A DNA stretch of 64,000 bases from Brucellaceae bacterium (GCA_020637775.1 JACKJV010000002.1:310001-374000), one strand, 5' to 3'. Shown: positions 17,640-27,787, counted from the first letter of the stretch. Translations and numbers: made by a program. The notes: generated from the sequence alone by a model not told the origin.

Positions 17640-19737
17640 CCGCCTTGCCGGTCACCTTCAGCGCGAAGGCATAGGTATAGGCGATTTCCTCCAGCCTTGA
17701 GAAGCGGCCGGATGCGCCGGCATGGCCGGCATCCATGTTGATCCGGAACAGCACCGGATTGCCGGAGGTGGAGAATTCGCGCAGCTTCGCCACCCATTTG
17801 GCCGGCTCCCAATAGGTCACGCGCGGATCCGTCAGCCCGGCCACGGCCAGGACCGGCGGATAGGGCAGGGCAGCAACATTGTCATAGGGGCTGTAGGCGG
17901 CAATCGTGGCGTAATCCGCCGGCGATGTGATGGGATTGCCCCATTCCGGCCATTCCGGCGGGGTCAGCGGCAGCGTGTCGTCCAGCATCGTGTTGAGCAC
18001 GTCCACGAAGGGCACTTCGGCGATGATCGCGCCGAAATCGGCCGGAGCCATGTTGGCCACCGCGCCCATCAGCATGCCGCCGGCCGAGCCGCCATGCGCG
18101 ACGATGCGGTCATGGGCAGTAAAGCCTTCCCCGACCAGATGCCGTGCCGCCGCGATGAAGTCGGTGAAGGTGTTGACCTTCTTCTCCCGCTTGCCATCCT
18201 CGTACCAGTGATAGCCCTTGTCCTTGCCGCCCCGGATATGGGCGATGGCATAGACGAAACCGCGATCGACCAGGCTCAGGCAATTGGTGTTGAAGGCGGC
18301 CGGAATGGTGATGCCGTAGGATCCGTATCCATAGAGCAGGCAGGGCGCGGTGCCGTCGAGCGGCGTGTCCTTGCGGTAGAGCAGCGAGACGGGCACGGTC
18401 TCGCCATCGGGCGCTGGCGCATGGATGCGCCGCGTCACATAGGCGTCCGCGTCATGGCCGGAAGGCACTTCCTGGGTCTTCAGCAGCACCCGCTCGCGCG
18501 TTGCCATGTCATAGTCGAACACCTGTGAGGGCGTCGTCATGGACGAATAGGAAAAGCGGATGATATCCGTATCGTATTCAAGCGACCCGATCAGGCCCAG
18601 CGAATAGGCCTCCTCGTCGAAGGCGATGGCGTGTTCCGTCCCGCTGGCCCGATCGCGGATGACGATGCGCGGCAGGCCATCCTTGCGCTCCAGCCGCACC
18701 AGGTGTCGCGCAAAACCCATGATGGAGAGGATCAGTCGGCCCGGCTCGTGCGGCACGAGTTCCACCCAGTTTTCCGGAACCGGATTGTCGGCCGGCGCCG
18801 TCATCACCTTGAAATCCTTGGCACCGTCGGCATTGGTCAGGATGAAGAAGATGTCGCCGCCTTCTTCCAGGTCATATTGCATTCCTGCCTTGCGGGCGGC
18901 CACGAGTTTCGGTTCGAAGGACGAACCGTCGGCCGGCAGAATGCGGTATTCCGATGTCTCGTGATCGTGGATCGAGATCAGGATATGGCGGTTGTCACGG
19001 GTTCCGCCGCAGCCCATGAAGAAGCCGGGATCGGTCTCTTCATAGATCAGCCGGTCCTGCGAAACGTCGCTGCCGACACGGTGATAGAGAAGCCTGGAGG
19101 GGCGATGGCTCTCATCGAGGCGTGAATAGAAGAAGCCCGTGGACTGCGCGTCCCAGGTGCCGCTGCCGCCCGTATCCTCCACCCGGTCCACGAGATCCTG
19201 GCCGGTGGAAAGGTCGCGCACCGTCAGGGTGTAGAATTCCGACCCCTTGTCGTCATGCCCCCACAGCAGTCGGGCATGATCGGGCGAATGATCGGCGCTG
19301 GCGAGCCGGAAATAGGCCTTGTCCTCGGCTTCCCTGTCGCCGTCGAGCAGCATGTCCCGGTCACCGCCCTCGCGCGGAGTGCGGAAAAAGCGCGGTTGCT
19401 CGCCGCCGGTGACGAAGGAGGAGCCATAGGCGAAGGGGCCGTCCTTCATCGGGACCGACGAATCGTCTTCCTTGATGCGGCCCTTCATTTCGGCGAACAG
19501 GGTCTCGCGCAGCGCTTCCGTATCGGCCATCCAGGCGGTCTGGTAGTCGTTTTCCGCTTCCAGGTGGGCGCGAATCTCCCCGTCAAGCCGGGAGGGATCC
19601 TTGAACATGTCCTGCCAGTTCTCCGCCCGCATCCAGGCATAGGCATCGCTGCGCGTGACGCCGTGACGCGTGTCGCTGACGGGGTGCTGGGGCGCGTGAG
19701 GTGCGGGCATGTCGCGAAGGGGTCGTGCTTTGGTCAT
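17632..19737 (-). CDS. ptrB: Oligopeptidase B (S9 family serine peptidase)
   Basis: 701 aa from the ATG at 19735-19737; a longer frame to 20028 exists, but 701 aa fits the family. The N-terminal two thirds form the beta-propeller. The C-terminal alpha/beta hydrolase domain carries the catalytic serine in HGGSAGGMLMG, Asp in GLTDPRVTYWEP and His in DAGHAG, in the normal order. Oligopeptidase B cleaves small peptides after Arg or Lys in the cytoplasm. It overlaps yqaA by eight bases. Confidence 0.95.
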   Translation of the reverse strand: MTKARPLRDMPAPHAPQHPVSDTRHGVTRSDAYAWMRAENWQDMFKDPSRLDGEIRAHLEAENDYQTAWMADTEALRETLFAEMKGRIKEDDSSVPMKDGPFAYGSSFVTGGEQPRFFRTPREGGDRDMLLDGDREAEDKAYFRLASADHSPDHARLLWGHDDKGSEFYTLTVRDLSTGQDLVDRVEDTGGSGTWDAQSTGFFYSRLDESHRPSRLLYHRVGSDVSQDRLIYEETDPGFFMGCGGTRDNRHILISIHDHETSEYRILPADGSSFEPKLVAARKAGMQYDLEEGGDIFFILTNADGAKDFKVMTAPADNPVPENWVELVPHEPGRLILSIMGFARHLVRLERKDGLPRIVIRDRASGTEHAIAFDEEAYSLGLIGSLEYDTDIIRFSYSSMTTPSQVFDYDMATRERVLLKTQEVPSGHDADAYVTRRIHAPAPDGETVPVSLLYRKDTPLDGTAPCLLYGYGSYGITIPAAFNTNCLSLVDRGFVYAIAHIRGGKDKGYHWYEDGKREKKVNTFTDFIAAARHLVGEGFTAHDRIVAHGGSAGGMLMGAVANMAPADFGAIIAEVPFVDVLNTMLDDTLPLTPPEWPEWGNPITSPADYATIAAYSPYDNVAALPYPPVLAVAGLTDPRVTYWEPAKWVAKLREFSTSGNPVLFRINMDAGHAGASGRFSRLEEIAYTYAFALKVTGKADD

Positions 19738-19982
19738 GGTGTCCCGGTTTTTCGCTGGGGCGGAAAGTGGAGGCGCGCGCGAAGCGCTGACGGCCTCAGA
19801 CATAATGGCAAAGCGCGCGCAAGGAAACCTCGGGCAAGCGGGCAAGCGCCGGGCAAGCCCGGCATGGGAGGTTGTGATCGGGCGCCATGGACCCCTGTAG
19901 CGCCGGAAGGCTCCGGCAGGGCTTGCTCCCGGCCCGGCCGGAGCCCTTTTCAGCGATCCGCACAAGCGGCGCCCGCGCTGCG

Positions 19983-20387
19983 TCAATCCTCGTCCGGGTG
20001 GAAATCCAGCGCCAGCCCGTTCATGCAATAGCGCAGACCCGTCGGCGCCGGACCGTCATTGAACACATGGCCCAGATGTCCGCCGCAATCGGCGCAGCGA
20101 ACCTCGGTGCGGCGCATGAACCACGACCGGTCCTCGTGCTGGCTGACGGCGTCCTCTCCGGCCGGCGCGTAGAAACTTGGCCAGCCGGTGCCGGATTCGA
20201 ACTTCGCCTCGGAACGGAACAGCGGCTTTCCGCAGCCCGCACACCGGAACATGCCGGCCCGTTTTTCGCCGTTGAGCGGGGATGTGCCGGCCCGTTCCGT
20301 GCCGTGTTCGCGCAGAACGTGATATTGCTCCGGCGTCAGTTCCTCGCGCCACTCGGCATCGCTTTTCTCGATCTTCATCTTTTCCAC
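19983..20387 (-). CDS. msrB: Peptide-methionine (R)-S-oxide reductase
   Basis: 134 aa. The start is a GTG at 20385-20387 with AGGAG ten bases upstream; the ATG three codons later is too far from it. Four zinc cysteines are present (CAGC and CADC), and the catalytic cysteine lies in [11 protein letters not shown] near the C-terminus. It reduces methionine-R-sulfoxide in damaged proteins with thioredoxin. It has no signal peptide, so it is cytoplasmic. It is divergent from the mrp operon. Confidence 0.96.
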   Translation of the reverse strand: MEKMKIEKSDAEWREELTPEQYHVLREHGTERAGTSPLNGEKRAGMFRCAGCGKPLFRSEAKFESGTGWPSFYAPAGEDAVSQHEDRSWFMRRTEVRCADCGGHLGHVFNDGPAPTGLRYCMNGLALDFHPDED

Positions 20388-20606
20388 GCCGTGAAATCTC
20401 CTCTTTCCGTCTCTGACGGTTCTGCTCGTAATATAGGATTGGCAGTTGCTTTTTCATCCGGGTGCGGGGACGTTTTCGTTGAATAAACCGCGCGGAAACG
20501 GCTTTGCCAGCCCGGCTGCCCTTGCCGCGCGGCCAACATTTCCATAATTGAAAAGGAGCGGGCGCGCCGGGGGGCGGGCCAGAACGAAAAGAAACTGGAA
20601 CCGGAC

Positions 20607-22952
20607 ATGGCGTCAGCCCCGTCTCTCACCTTTCTTGTGCTTCTGCTGCCCTTTCTGGCTGCGGCGGCCGCTCCGTCACTGACCCGGGCCTTGAAGCACA
20701 ATGCGGCATGGCTCCTGGCACTGGTGCCCTTGTTCAATGTGGCGCATTTCGCGGGCTTCCTGCCGGAGATCGCCGCCGGCAATCCGGTGACCGGCGGCTA
20801 TGCCTGGGTGCCGGACTTCAATGTCAATTTCTCCTGGTATCTGGACGGCCTGTCGCTGACCTTTGCCCTTCTCGTCACGGGAATCGGCACGCTGATCGTG
20901 CTCTATGCCGGCGGATATCTGAAGGGGCATGCGGATCAGGGCCGCTTCTTCTCATTCATCCTGATGTTCATGGGCGCCATGCAGGGCCTTGTTGTCGCGG
21001 ACAATTTCCTGACGCTCTTCGTGTTCTGGGAACTGACGTCGATCACGTCCTTCCTGCTGATCGGCTTCGACCATTCGCGCGAGGCTTCGCGCCGCGCCGC
21101 CATTCAGGCGCTCGTGGTGACGGGCCTGGGCGGGCTGTCGCTGCTGGCCGGTCTTCTGCTCATCTGGAACATCACCGGCGTTTCGGAACTTTCGCTGCTG
21201 CTGGCCACGGGCGATACGCTGCGCGATAGCCCGTTCTATCTGGCCGCCTTCCTGCTCATCCTTGGCGGGGCCTTCACCAAGTCGGCGCAGTTTCCGCTGC
21301 ATTTCTGGCTTCCCAACGCCATGGAAGCGCCCACGCCCGTGTCGGCCTATCTGCATTCCGCCACCATGGTGAAGGCAGGCGTCTACCTCTTGATGCGGCT
21401 GAACCCGGTCATGGGCGAGACAGTGCTGTGGGAAACGGTGCTGCCGGTCTTCGGTGGAACGACGCTGCTTGTCGGCACTTTCCTGGCCGTTCGCCAGACC
21501 GATCTGAAGCTGATGCTGGCTTATACGACGGTGGCCTCGCTCGGCCTGCTGGTCATGCTGACCGGGTTCGGCAGTGAACAGGCCATCGCCGGGGCCGTGC
21601 TCTACCTGATCGCCCATTCCATGTTCAAGGGCGGGCTGTTCATGGTCGCCGGGCTTGTCGATCATGAATCCGGCACGCGCGACATCACCCGCCTTGGCGG
21701 ATTGCGCAAGGCCATGCCGGTGACTTTTGCCGCAGCCCTGCTGGCAGCCCTCTCGATGGGCGGCCTCCCGCCCTTCTTCGGCTTTCTTGCCAAGGAAGAG
21801 ATGTACTACGCGCTGGCCAGGGGTGATGTCTGGAGCATGGCCGTGCTGGCGACCGCTGTTCTCGGCAATGGCCTGATGTTCGTGATCGGCTTCGCTGTCG
21901 CGCTGAAGCCCTTCCTCGGCGCTCCGGTGGAAACGCCCAAACACGCCCATGAGGGGCCGGTCCTGCTCTGGCTGGGGCCGCTGACGCTGGCCCTTGCCGG
22001 TCTCGGGGCCGCCATTTTCTCCGGTGTCAGCCACCATTTCTTCTCGTCCCCGATGGCCGGTGCGGTCGCCGGTACGCCCGTACCCGTCGAGATCACCGTG
22101 GTGCCCCATGCCGGTGCCGCACTCTACCTTTCGCTGGCAACGATTGCCCTCGGCATCGTCCTGTATCTGGCTCTGGACCGGCTGCGCCATGCAATGACCA
22201 CGGTGCTGAACGCCATCGGATGGGGTCCCGACCAGGGCTTCGACCAGGTCATGCGCGGCCTCGTGCGCATGGCGAACGCGGTGACCCGCCACATTCACAA
22301 CGGCCGCATGGAAGTCTACATGACGGTGACCTTCGCCGGCATCGCTGCCGCGTTGCTGCTGCCGATGTGGCTTTTCGGCGAGGGGCCGTCATGGCCCGCC
22401 TTCCCGGAACTTCCCTTCTACGAGTGGACCATTCTCGTCATTGCCGTGATCGGGATCGGCGCTGTCATCTCGGCCAAGAACCGCCTGACGGCCATTGTCT
22501 CGCTCGGCATCCAGGGCTTCGCCGTGGCGGTCATCTTCATGCTCCTCGGGGCGCCGGACCTGTCCTTCACCCAGTTCATGGTGGAAACGCTGTCCGTCGT
22601 CATCCTCGCCCTTGTCATGACACGGCTTCGCCTGTCGCCGGCCGACCACAGGCCGACGGGCGAGAAACTGGTGGACATGGCGATCGCGGGTGCGGCCGGC
22701 GCGGGCTTCGGCCTGGCGCTTCTCAAGGTCACGCAGATGCCGTTCAACACGGAGCTGACGGACTTCTTCAACACCTATGCGCGGGCGATTGCCCATGGCC
22801 GCAACATCGTCAATGTCATCATCGTCGATTTCCGCGGGCTGGACACGCTGGGCGAGATTGCCGTCGTCATGGTCACCGGGCTCGCCATCCTTGCACTGAT
22901 CCGCATTCGCAAGCCGCGCAGGGAAACGGCCGCCGGACCGGGGGAGGGATAG
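20607..22952 (+). CDS. mrpA: Mrp Na+/H+ antiporter subunit A
   Basis: 781 aa, about 20 hydrophobic helices. It is homologous to the respiratory complex I subunit ND5/NuoL, shown by TSITSFLLIGFDHS, FPLHFWLPNAMEAPTPVSAYLHSATMVKAG (quoted here in pieces: HFWLPNAMEAPTP, SAYLHSATMVKAG) and FGFLAKEEMYY. The C-terminal 200 residues form the extra MrpA domain (MbhD/E-like). It is the first gene of the seven-gene operon. The complex exchanges sodium, or potassium as in the rhizobial Pha systems, for protons and supports growth at high salt or alkaline pH. Confidence 0.95.
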   Translation: MASAPSLTFLVLLLPFLAAAAAPSLTRALKHNAAWLLALVPLFNVAHFAGFLPEIAAGNPVTGGYAWVPDFNVNFSWYLDGLSLTFALLVTGIGTLIVLYAGGYLKGHADQGRFFSFILMFMGAMQGLVVADNFLTLFVFWELTSITSFLLIGFDHSREASRRAAIQALVVTGLGGLSLLAGLLLIWNITGVSELSLLLATGDTLRDSPFYLAAFLLILGGAFTKSAQFPLHFWLPNAMEAPTPVSAYLHSATMVKAGVYLLMRLNPVMGETVLWETVLPVFGGTTLLVGTFLAVRQTDLKLMLAYTTVASLGLLVMLTGFGSEQAIAGAVLYLIAHSMFKGGLFMVAGLVDHESGTRDITRLGGLRKAMPVTFAAALLAALSMGGLPPFFGFLAKEEMYYALARGDVWSMAVLATAVLGNGLMFVIGFAVALKPFLGAPVETPKHAHEGPVLLWLGPLTLALAGLGAAIFSGVSHHFFSSPMAGAVAGTPVPVEITVVPHAGAALYLSLATIALGIVLYLALDRLRHAMTTVLNAIGWGPDQGFDQVMRGLVRMANAVTRHIHNGRMEVYMTVTFAGIAAALLLPMWLFGEGPSWPAFPELPFYEWTILVIAVIGIGAVISAKNRLTAIVSLGIQGFAVAVIFMLLGAPDLSFTQFMVETLSVVILALVMTRLRLSPADHRPTGEKLVDMAIAGAAGAGFGLALLKVTQMPFNTELTDFFNTYARAIAHGRNIVNVIIVDFRGLDTLGEIAVVMVTGLAILALIRIRKPRRETAAGPGEG

Positions 22953-22955
22953 GCC

Positions 22956-23375
22956 ATGCGCACGATCATTTTCCGCACCGTCGCGCCCTTTCTGGCCAGC
23001 CTCATGGTCCTGTTTTCGCTCTTCGTGCTGCTGCGTGGCCACAACGAGCCGGGCGGCGGCTTCATCGGCGGCCTGATCGCGGCCTCGGCCTTCGCGATCT
23101 ACGGTATCGCCTGCGGCGTGTCGCCGGTTCGCCGGGCCATGTATTTTCACCCGATGGCGATTTCCGGCTTCGGCTTGTTCATGGCCTCCATGGCCGGCAT
23201 CGCCTCCTTGTTTGCTGCTGTCCCCTTCCTGACGGGTCTCTGGACGGAGCCGGAAATATTCGGCGTCAAGCTCGCCCTGTCGACACCGCTGGTCTTCGAC
23301 ATCGGGGTCTACCTCGTGGTCGTGGGGTCCATCACCTCCATTGCACTGGCACTTGAGGAAAGGGAGGACGACTGA
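22956..23375 (+). CDS. mrpB: Mrp antiporter subunit B
   Basis: 139 aa, four hydrophobic helices, with the family-typical [12 protein letters not shown] near residue 30. It starts three bases after the mrpA stop and ends inside the mrpC start (shared base 23375). Having B as its own gene distinguishes this group-1 operon from fused A-B types. It is a membrane component of the antiporter, needed for complex formation. Confidence 0.94.
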   Translation: MRTIIFRTVAPFLASLMVLFSLFVLLRGHNEPGGGFIGGLIAASAFAIYGIACGVSPVRRAMYFHPMAISGFGLFMASMAGIASLFAAVPFLTGLWTEPEIFGVKLALSTPLVFDIGVYLVVVGSITSIALALEEREDD

Positions 23376-23752
23376 TGGAAACCGCCCTGGCCGTTCTGGT
23401 CGGCCTGTTCTTTGCCGTCGCGATCTACCTGCTCCTGTCGAGGCATACGATCCGCATACTGCTCGGGGTCGCGTTGCTCGGAAACGCCGTCAACCTGCTG
23501 ATCTTCACGGCCGGAAGGGTGCTGCGCGAAACGCCGCCCATCATTCCGGAAGAGTTCTACACGCCTCCCACTGAAGTGGCGAATGCGCTGCCCCAGGCCC
23601 TGATCCTGACCGCGATCGTGATTTCCTTCTCCTTCTTCGCCTTCCTTCTGGTGCTGGCCTACCGTGCCTATCAGGACATCGGTACCGACGACACCGACGA
23701 GATGCGGCTTGCCGAGCCGGAAAGCGATCGCATGCCACCCCTGGGATACTGA
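23375..23752 (+). CDS. mrpC: Mrp antiporter subunit C
   Basis: 125 aa, three helices, related to complex I subunit NuoK/ND4L. The segment LSRHTIRILLGVALLGNAVNL carries the conserved LGxxLLxNAVNL motif, and LPQALILTAIVIS follows. The C-terminal tail is acidic and cytoplasmic. The start overlaps the mrpB stop by one base. Confidence 0.94.
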   Translation: METALAVLVGLFFAVAIYLLLSRHTIRILLGVALLGNAVNLLIFTAGRVLRETPPIIPEEFYTPPTEVANALPQALILTAIVISFSFFAFLLVLAYRAYQDIGTDDTDEMRLAEPESDRMPPLGY

Positions 23753-23760
23753 GGCGAAAG

Positions 23761-25326
23761 ATGGCCGCTGCCGCAGAAAAAACCGTTGATCTTGCAAGCG
23801 CCATGGTCATGGAGCCCGTGGCGGCTGCCGATTGGCTGGTGATTGCCCCCGTCGTCATCCCGCTCGTCTTTGGTGCCGCGCTGCTGATGTTCCGCAAGGA
23901 AACCTGGCAGCACGCAAGCGTTTCGGTCGTCGCCTTCGCCTTGCTTGCGCTTGCCGATGCGGGCCTGCTCTGGCACGTCTTGCAGAACGGGCCCGTTGTC
24001 ATGACGATGGGCCGCTGGCTTCCGCCTTTCGGCATCACCTTCCAGGCCGATGTGCTGGGCGCCAGCCTTGCGGCGGCAGCCGGTATCGTCGCCTTTGCCG
24101 CCGTCCTGTTCTCAATCAGGGACATCGATACGACAGGGCGGCGCTACGGCTTCTACACGTTCTTCCTGCTGATGATGGCCGGTGTCCACGGCGCCTTCCT
24201 GACCGGAGACATCTTCAATCTCTATGTCTGGTTCGAGGTCCTGCTGATCGCCTCTTTCGGTCTTCTGGTTCTCGGTTCGGAGCACGAGCAGATCGACGGG
24301 GCGGTCAAGTACGCTTTTCTCAATCTTGTTGCCACAACGCTTTTCCTGATTTCCGTCGGCCTGCTTTACGGCTCCTTCGGCACGCTCAACATGGCCGACC
24401 TGACGATGAAGATCGCCGCCGGCGGCCATGACGCGCCGGTGATGACGCTGGCGACAATGTTCTTCTTCGCCTTCGCCATGAAGGCCGCGGCATTTCCGGT
24501 CAATTTCTGGCTCCCGGCGTCCTATCACACGCCACGCATCATCGTGTCGGCGCTGTTTGCCGGGCTGCTGACGAAGGTCGGCGTTTACGCCTTGCTGCGC
24601 GTGCTGGTCATGCTCTTTCCGGGCGAGCGCGACATGCTGGCCCTGCTCATCGCATGGGTGGCGGCCTTCACCATGGTGCTGGGCATATTGGGCGCGCTGG
24701 CCCAGTCCGACCTGCGCCGCGCCATGGGCTTCGTCGTCATTTCGGGCATCGGCGTCATGCTGGCCGGCCTTGCGCTTGGCAGCGAACTCGGCCTTGCCGC
24801 CGCCATCTTCTATGCCGTTCACTCGATGATCGCCATGACGGCCATCTACATGCTGGTCGGGCTGATGGGGGAGGCGGCCGGATCGGTCTCGCTGCACAGC
24901 ATTGCCGGGTTGTATCGCGCGCATCCCTTCATGGCGGCACTGGCGCTGGTCCTGTTTTTCGCCGTGGCGGGGTTGCCGCCCTTTTCCGGCCTCTGGCCGA
25001 AGGTCTTCGTGGTCAAGGCATCGCTTGATGTGGGTGCCTGGTGGCTGGCCTTCGCGGTGCTGCTCACCGGCCTGCTGACAACGATCACGCTCGGGCGCAT
25101 CTTCGCGCTCGCCTTCTGGCGTAACAGGGCCGGCGAACCCGCCAGCATGGTGCCCGGCGAGCCGTTGACATGGGGTGCCTACGCGCCGGTTCTCATTCTC
25201 ACCGCGGCGGTCGTGGCGATCGGTTTCTGGCCGCAGCCGTTGCTGGATATTGCCAATGCGGCGGCGCGCACCATCCTGTTCCCGTCCGGTTATGTCGACG
25301 CAGTCCTGCCGGGAGGTGGCGCATGA
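23761..25326 (+). CDS. mrpD: Mrp antiporter subunit D
   Basis: 521 aa, about 14 helices, related to complex I antiporter-like subunits NuoM/NuoN. Conserved blocks are FNLYVWFEVLLIASFGLLVLG and KAAAFPVNFWLPASYHTPR; the Glu and Lys residues in them line the proton path. It starts eight bases after mrpC, and its stop overlaps the mrpE start as ATGA. Confidence 0.95.
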   Translation: MAAAAEKTVDLASAMVMEPVAAADWLVIAPVVIPLVFGAALLMFRKETWQHASVSVVAFALLALADAGLLWHVLQNGPVVMTMGRWLPPFGITFQADVLGASLAAAAGIVAFAAVLFSIRDIDTTGRRYGFYTFFLLMMAGVHGAFLTGDIFNLYVWFEVLLIASFGLLVLGSEHEQIDGAVKYAFLNLVATTLFLISVGLLYGSFGTLNMADLTMKIAAGGHDAPVMTLATMFFFAFAMKAAAFPVNFWLPASYHTPRIIVSALFAGLLTKVGVYALLRVLVMLFPGERDMLALLIAWVAAFTMVLGILGALAQSDLRRAMGFVVISGIGVMLAGLALGSELGLAAAIFYAVHSMIAMTAIYMLVGLMGEAAGSVSLHSIAGLYRAHPFMAALALVLFFAVAGLPPFSGLWPKVFVVKASLDVGAWWLAFAVLLTGLLTTITLGRIFALAFWRNRAGEPASMVPGEPLTWGAYAPVLILTAAVVAIGFWPQPLLDIANAAARTILFPSGYVDAVLPGGGA

Positions 25327-25796
25327 ACCTCTACCTGATCAACATTCTGCTGGCATTGACCTGGGGCCTGATGTCCGGTTCCTTCTCGCTGGTCAATCTC
25401 GTCTTCGGCTTCGTTCTGGGCATGGGCGCGCTCTACCTCATCCGCGAGCAGGTCGGTTCGCTGGGTTATTTCCAGCGCGCCGGCCGTGTGCTCTCGCTCG
25501 CCATGCTTTTCTTCTATGAGCTTGTTCTTTCGGCCTGGAAGGTGGCGGTCATGGTCATGTCGCCCGACATGAAGCTGAAGCCGGGAATCTTTGCCTATCC
25601 CCTCAAGGTGGATCGCGATTTCGAGATCACGCTGCTGGCAAACCTGATCACGCTGACACCCGGCACGCTATCGGTGGACGTGTCGGAAGACCGCTCGATC
25701 CTTTATGTCCACGCCATCGATTGTTCCGATCCCGATTCCACCCGCGCCGACATCGCCGAGGGTTTCGAGCGCAAGATCATGGAGGCGTTTCGATGA
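25323..25796 (+). CDS. mrpE: Mrp antiporter subunit E
   Basis: 157 aa from the ATG at 25323, which overlaps the mrpD stop. Two N-terminal hydrophobic helices are followed by a soluble domain containing [18 protein letters not shown], the MrpE signature. The stop overlaps the mrpF start as ATGA (25793-25796). Confidence 0.95.
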   Translation: MNLYLINILLALTWGLMSGSFSLVNLVFGFVLGMGALYLIREQVGSLGYFQRAGRVLSLAMLFFYELVLSAWKVAVMVMSPDMKLKPGIFAYPLKVDRDFEITLLANLITLTPGTLSVDVSEDRSILYVHAIDCSDPDSTRADIAEGFERKIMEAFR

Positions 25797-26125
25797 ACGT
25801 GCATGAGACGTTTCTCGACATTGCCGAACTCGTGTCTCTGGGCCTGCTCAGCGCGGCCTTTCTGTTGACGGTCTATCGCGTCGTGCGCGGCCCCACGCTG
25901 CCGGACCGGATCCTTGGCCTGGACATGCTGGTCGCCGCCGCAATCGGCTTCATCGCGGTGATCGGCATCCGGACCGGTTACACGCTTTACGTCGATATCG
26001 CGATTGCCCTGGGCCTTGTGGGTTTCCTTGCCACCGTGGCCTTCGCCCGCTTCGTGCTGGCGCGGGGCAGGACGGAAGGGGTGCAGCAGGCCACTGCCGC
26101 CAAAGAAACCGGGAGCGATGCATGA
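25793..26125 (+). CDS. mrpF: Mrp antiporter subunit F
   Basis: 110 aa from the ATG at 25793, overlapping the mrpE stop. Three helices, with the conserved [14 protein letters not shown] segment between helices one and two. The stop overlaps the mrpG start as ATGA (26122-26125). Confidence 0.95.
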   Translation: MNVHETFLDIAELVSLGLLSAAFLLTVYRVVRGPTLPDRILGLDMLVAAAIGFIAVIGIRTGYTLYVDIAIALGLVGFLATVAFARFVLARGRTEGVQQATAAKETGSDA

Positions 26126-26475
26126 TCGAGATCCTTGCCAATTACCTGACCGGGCTTTTACTTATCATTGGATCAGCTTTTTCTTTGGTTGCCGCGATCG
26201 GAATCAACCGCTTGCCCGATGTCTACAGCCGCATGCATGCCGCTTCCAAGGCCGGAACACTGGGTTCCGGCCTCATGCTCATCGCCTTGGCGATCTATGC
26301 CGAGGATGCCGGAACGACCTTGCGCGCGCTCGCCGGAGTGGTGTTTTTTCTGCTGACAGCGCCCATTTCCTCGCATTTGCTGGCGAAAGCTGCCTATGCG
26401 GTGGGCTATCCCATGTGGAAAGGCACTGTTCTCGATGAAATGCCGCCGGAGGCCCGGGTCAACCGCGAGCGTTAA
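26122..26475 (+). CDS. mrpG: Mrp antiporter subunit G
   Basis: 117 aa, three helices, with the MrpG signature [20 protein letters not shown]. It overlaps mrpF by four bases and is the last gene of the operon. After its stop there is no clear terminator before the AT-rich mucR leader. Confidence 0.95.
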   Translation: MIEILANYLTGLLLIIGSAFSLVAAIGINRLPDVYSRMHAASKAGTLGSGLMLIALAIYAEDAGTTLRALAGVVFFLLTAPISSHLLAKAAYAVGYPMWKGTVLDEMPPEARVNRER

Positions 26476-26781
26476 AAAACCGGGCCTCTGCAGATCCTGC
26501 CCCCCGCGAATTCGCCCCCGAATTATTTAGGGAAAGTTCATATTTGTTGGCTTTTGTGCAACAATCTTTCCGTGCACGACTTTGCTTATGCGCTGTTTAG
26601 CAAAGCGCAGCTTGCGAGAAACTATATTCGAAAAAGAATGTGATAATTCTAGTCTTGCATTTTTTATGAAAGCGGCAATATAAGAACGCAGCATTCGTGA
26701 ATCATTGCGTTGTGCCCGAGGGGCCAATTCGCTCTTGCGATGCAAATAAGAAGAAATCTCCGAACAACTGGGGCAAGCAAT
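26476..26781 (+). promoter_or_regulatory. AT-rich leader and promoter of mucR
   Basis: A 306-base gap without a credible gene, far richer in A and T (especially 26520-26700) than its surroundings. A promoter fits at TTGCAT (26655-26660), 18 bases, TATAAG (26679-26684), giving a leader of about 90 bases. Short inverted repeats such as ATTC-GAAAAA-GAAT and many TATAT/AATAT stretches suit the H-NS-like AT-rich binding known for MucR, so autoregulation is likely but inferred. A 72-codon frame on the minus strand here has no family features. Confidence 0.6.
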
Positions 26782-27213
26782 ATGGAAAATTCACCTGTAC
26801 CCGAGTCATCGGGCGACAACCTGATCGAACTGACCGCCGATGTAGTGGCCGCCTATGTCAGCAACAACGTGGTTCCGGTTACGGAATTGCCGGTCCTGAT
26901 TGCCGATGTTCACGCCGCCCTTGGCCGCGCCGGTGGCGCCCGCATCGAGGCTGCGCAGGCGACGGAAAAGCAGAAGCCGGCGGTCAACCCGAAGAAGTCC
27001 GTGCACGACGACTTCATCGTCTGCCTGGAAGACGGCAAGAAGTTCAAGTCGCTCAAGCGCCATCTCATGACCCATTACGGTCTGACGCCGGAAGCTTACC
27101 GCGAGAAGTGGGGCCTCGATCCCAACTATCCGATGGTCGCGCCGAACTATGCTGCGGCACGGTCGCGTCTCGCCAAGGAAATGGGCCTCGGCCGCAAGCC
27201 GAAGGGCAAGTAA
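26782..27213 (+). CDS. mucR: MucR/Ros family zinc-finger transcriptional regulator
   Basis: 143 aa from the ATG at 26782. The zinc finger is [20 protein letters not shown] with Cys81, Asp84, His94 and His98 as probable ligands; Asp replaces the second cysteine found in Ros, as in other MucR-type proteins. The C-terminal [21 protein letters not shown] block is the family signature. MucR/Ros proteins control exopolysaccharide, motility and cell-cycle genes in rhizobia and virulence in Brucella. The gene is monocistronic, with an AT-rich leader upstream and an intrinsic terminator downstream. Confidence 0.96.
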   Translation: MENSPVPESSGDNLIELTADVVAAYVSNNVVPVTELPVLIADVHAALGRAGGARIEAAQATEKQKPAVNPKKSVHDDFIVCLEDGKKFKSLKRHLMTHYGLTPEAYREKWGLDPNYPMVAPNYAAARSRLAKEMGLGRKPKGK

Positions 27214-27237
27214 GCAATCGCATCTTCTGAATTCCGG

Positions 27238-27270
27238 AAGCCGGGCGCAAGACGATGCGCTCGGCTTTTT
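27238..27270 (+). terminator. Rho-independent terminator of mucR
   Basis: An 11-bp stem AAGCCGGGCGC / GCGCTCGGCTT with one G-U pair and an 8-base loop, followed by a run of five T (27266-27270). It lies 24 bases after the mucR stop. Confidence 0.9.
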
Positions 27271-27338
27271 GCTGTCCGGCCTTTGCGCGCCCTGCGAGGT
27301 CGCGAAACGGCTCTCGCCGCTTGCCTCTGCACCGGCGT

Positions 27339-27617
27339 CTAGACTTGCGGCCCAGCCTCTTCCATCCGGTCTCGAAGCCGTTTCAGGGCAATATGGCGGT
27401 TGAGATCGTAGCTCCAGTGGCCCTGCAATCCTTTCAGCCGTTCCTTTTCCAGCAGCCGGTTCAAACGCGTGCGTTCCAGGCCTGCTGATTTCCCGGATCC
27501 TTGCATCGCCGGCACATCGAAGCCGTATGCCGTCGCAATGGCGACTGTACCGGCATGCAGCCTTTCCTGTTCCTTGCGCTTCCGGAAGGCGCGCACTTGC
27601 GCCGCGAGATCATCCAT
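27339..27617 (-). CDS. Small hypothetical protein, 92 aa
   Basis: I do not recognise a named domain. The frame is supported by a strong ribosome site AAGGAGG seven bases before the ATG. The protein is basic and helical: an N-terminal coiled-coil-like stretch (MDDLAAQVRAFRKRKEQERL), then LERTRLNRLLEKERLKGLQGH and a charged end. It has no signal peptide or membrane segment, so it is cytoplasmic. It is convergent with mucR and divergent from the DnaA-like gene. Confidence 0.6.
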   Translation of the reverse strand: MDDLAAQVRAFRKRKEQERLHAGTVAIATAYGFDVPAMQGSGKSAGLERTRLNRLLEKERLKGLQGHWSYDLNRHIALKRLRDRMEEAGPQV

Positions 27618-27727
27618 ACCCGGCCTCCTTGTGTCTTGGCTGCCAGATCATGCGCGCCGCTTTCGGATGCGTGGACAGGCGAAAGCTGTTTTTCGGGATT
27701 CTTGCAACCAAAAATGTTCATGGTCTG

Positions 27728-27755
27728 TTCACGTCTGCGCCAGTTCCGCTATAAG
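27728..27755 (+). promoter_or_regulatory. Candidate promoter of the DnaA-like gene
   Basis: TTCACG (27728-27733) and TATAAG (27750-27755) are 16 bases apart and lie about 30 bases before the proposed GTG start. The -35 matches the consensus at four of six bases, the -10 at five of six. Confidence 0.4.
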
Positions 27756-27787
27756 GAAAATATACCTGTACGAAGGGAGTGCGGAAC

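Noticed and set aside
26527..26745. 72-codon minus-strand frame in the mucR leader
   Set aside because: It lies in AT-rich regulatory DNA, has unusual composition for this genome and no recognisable family.
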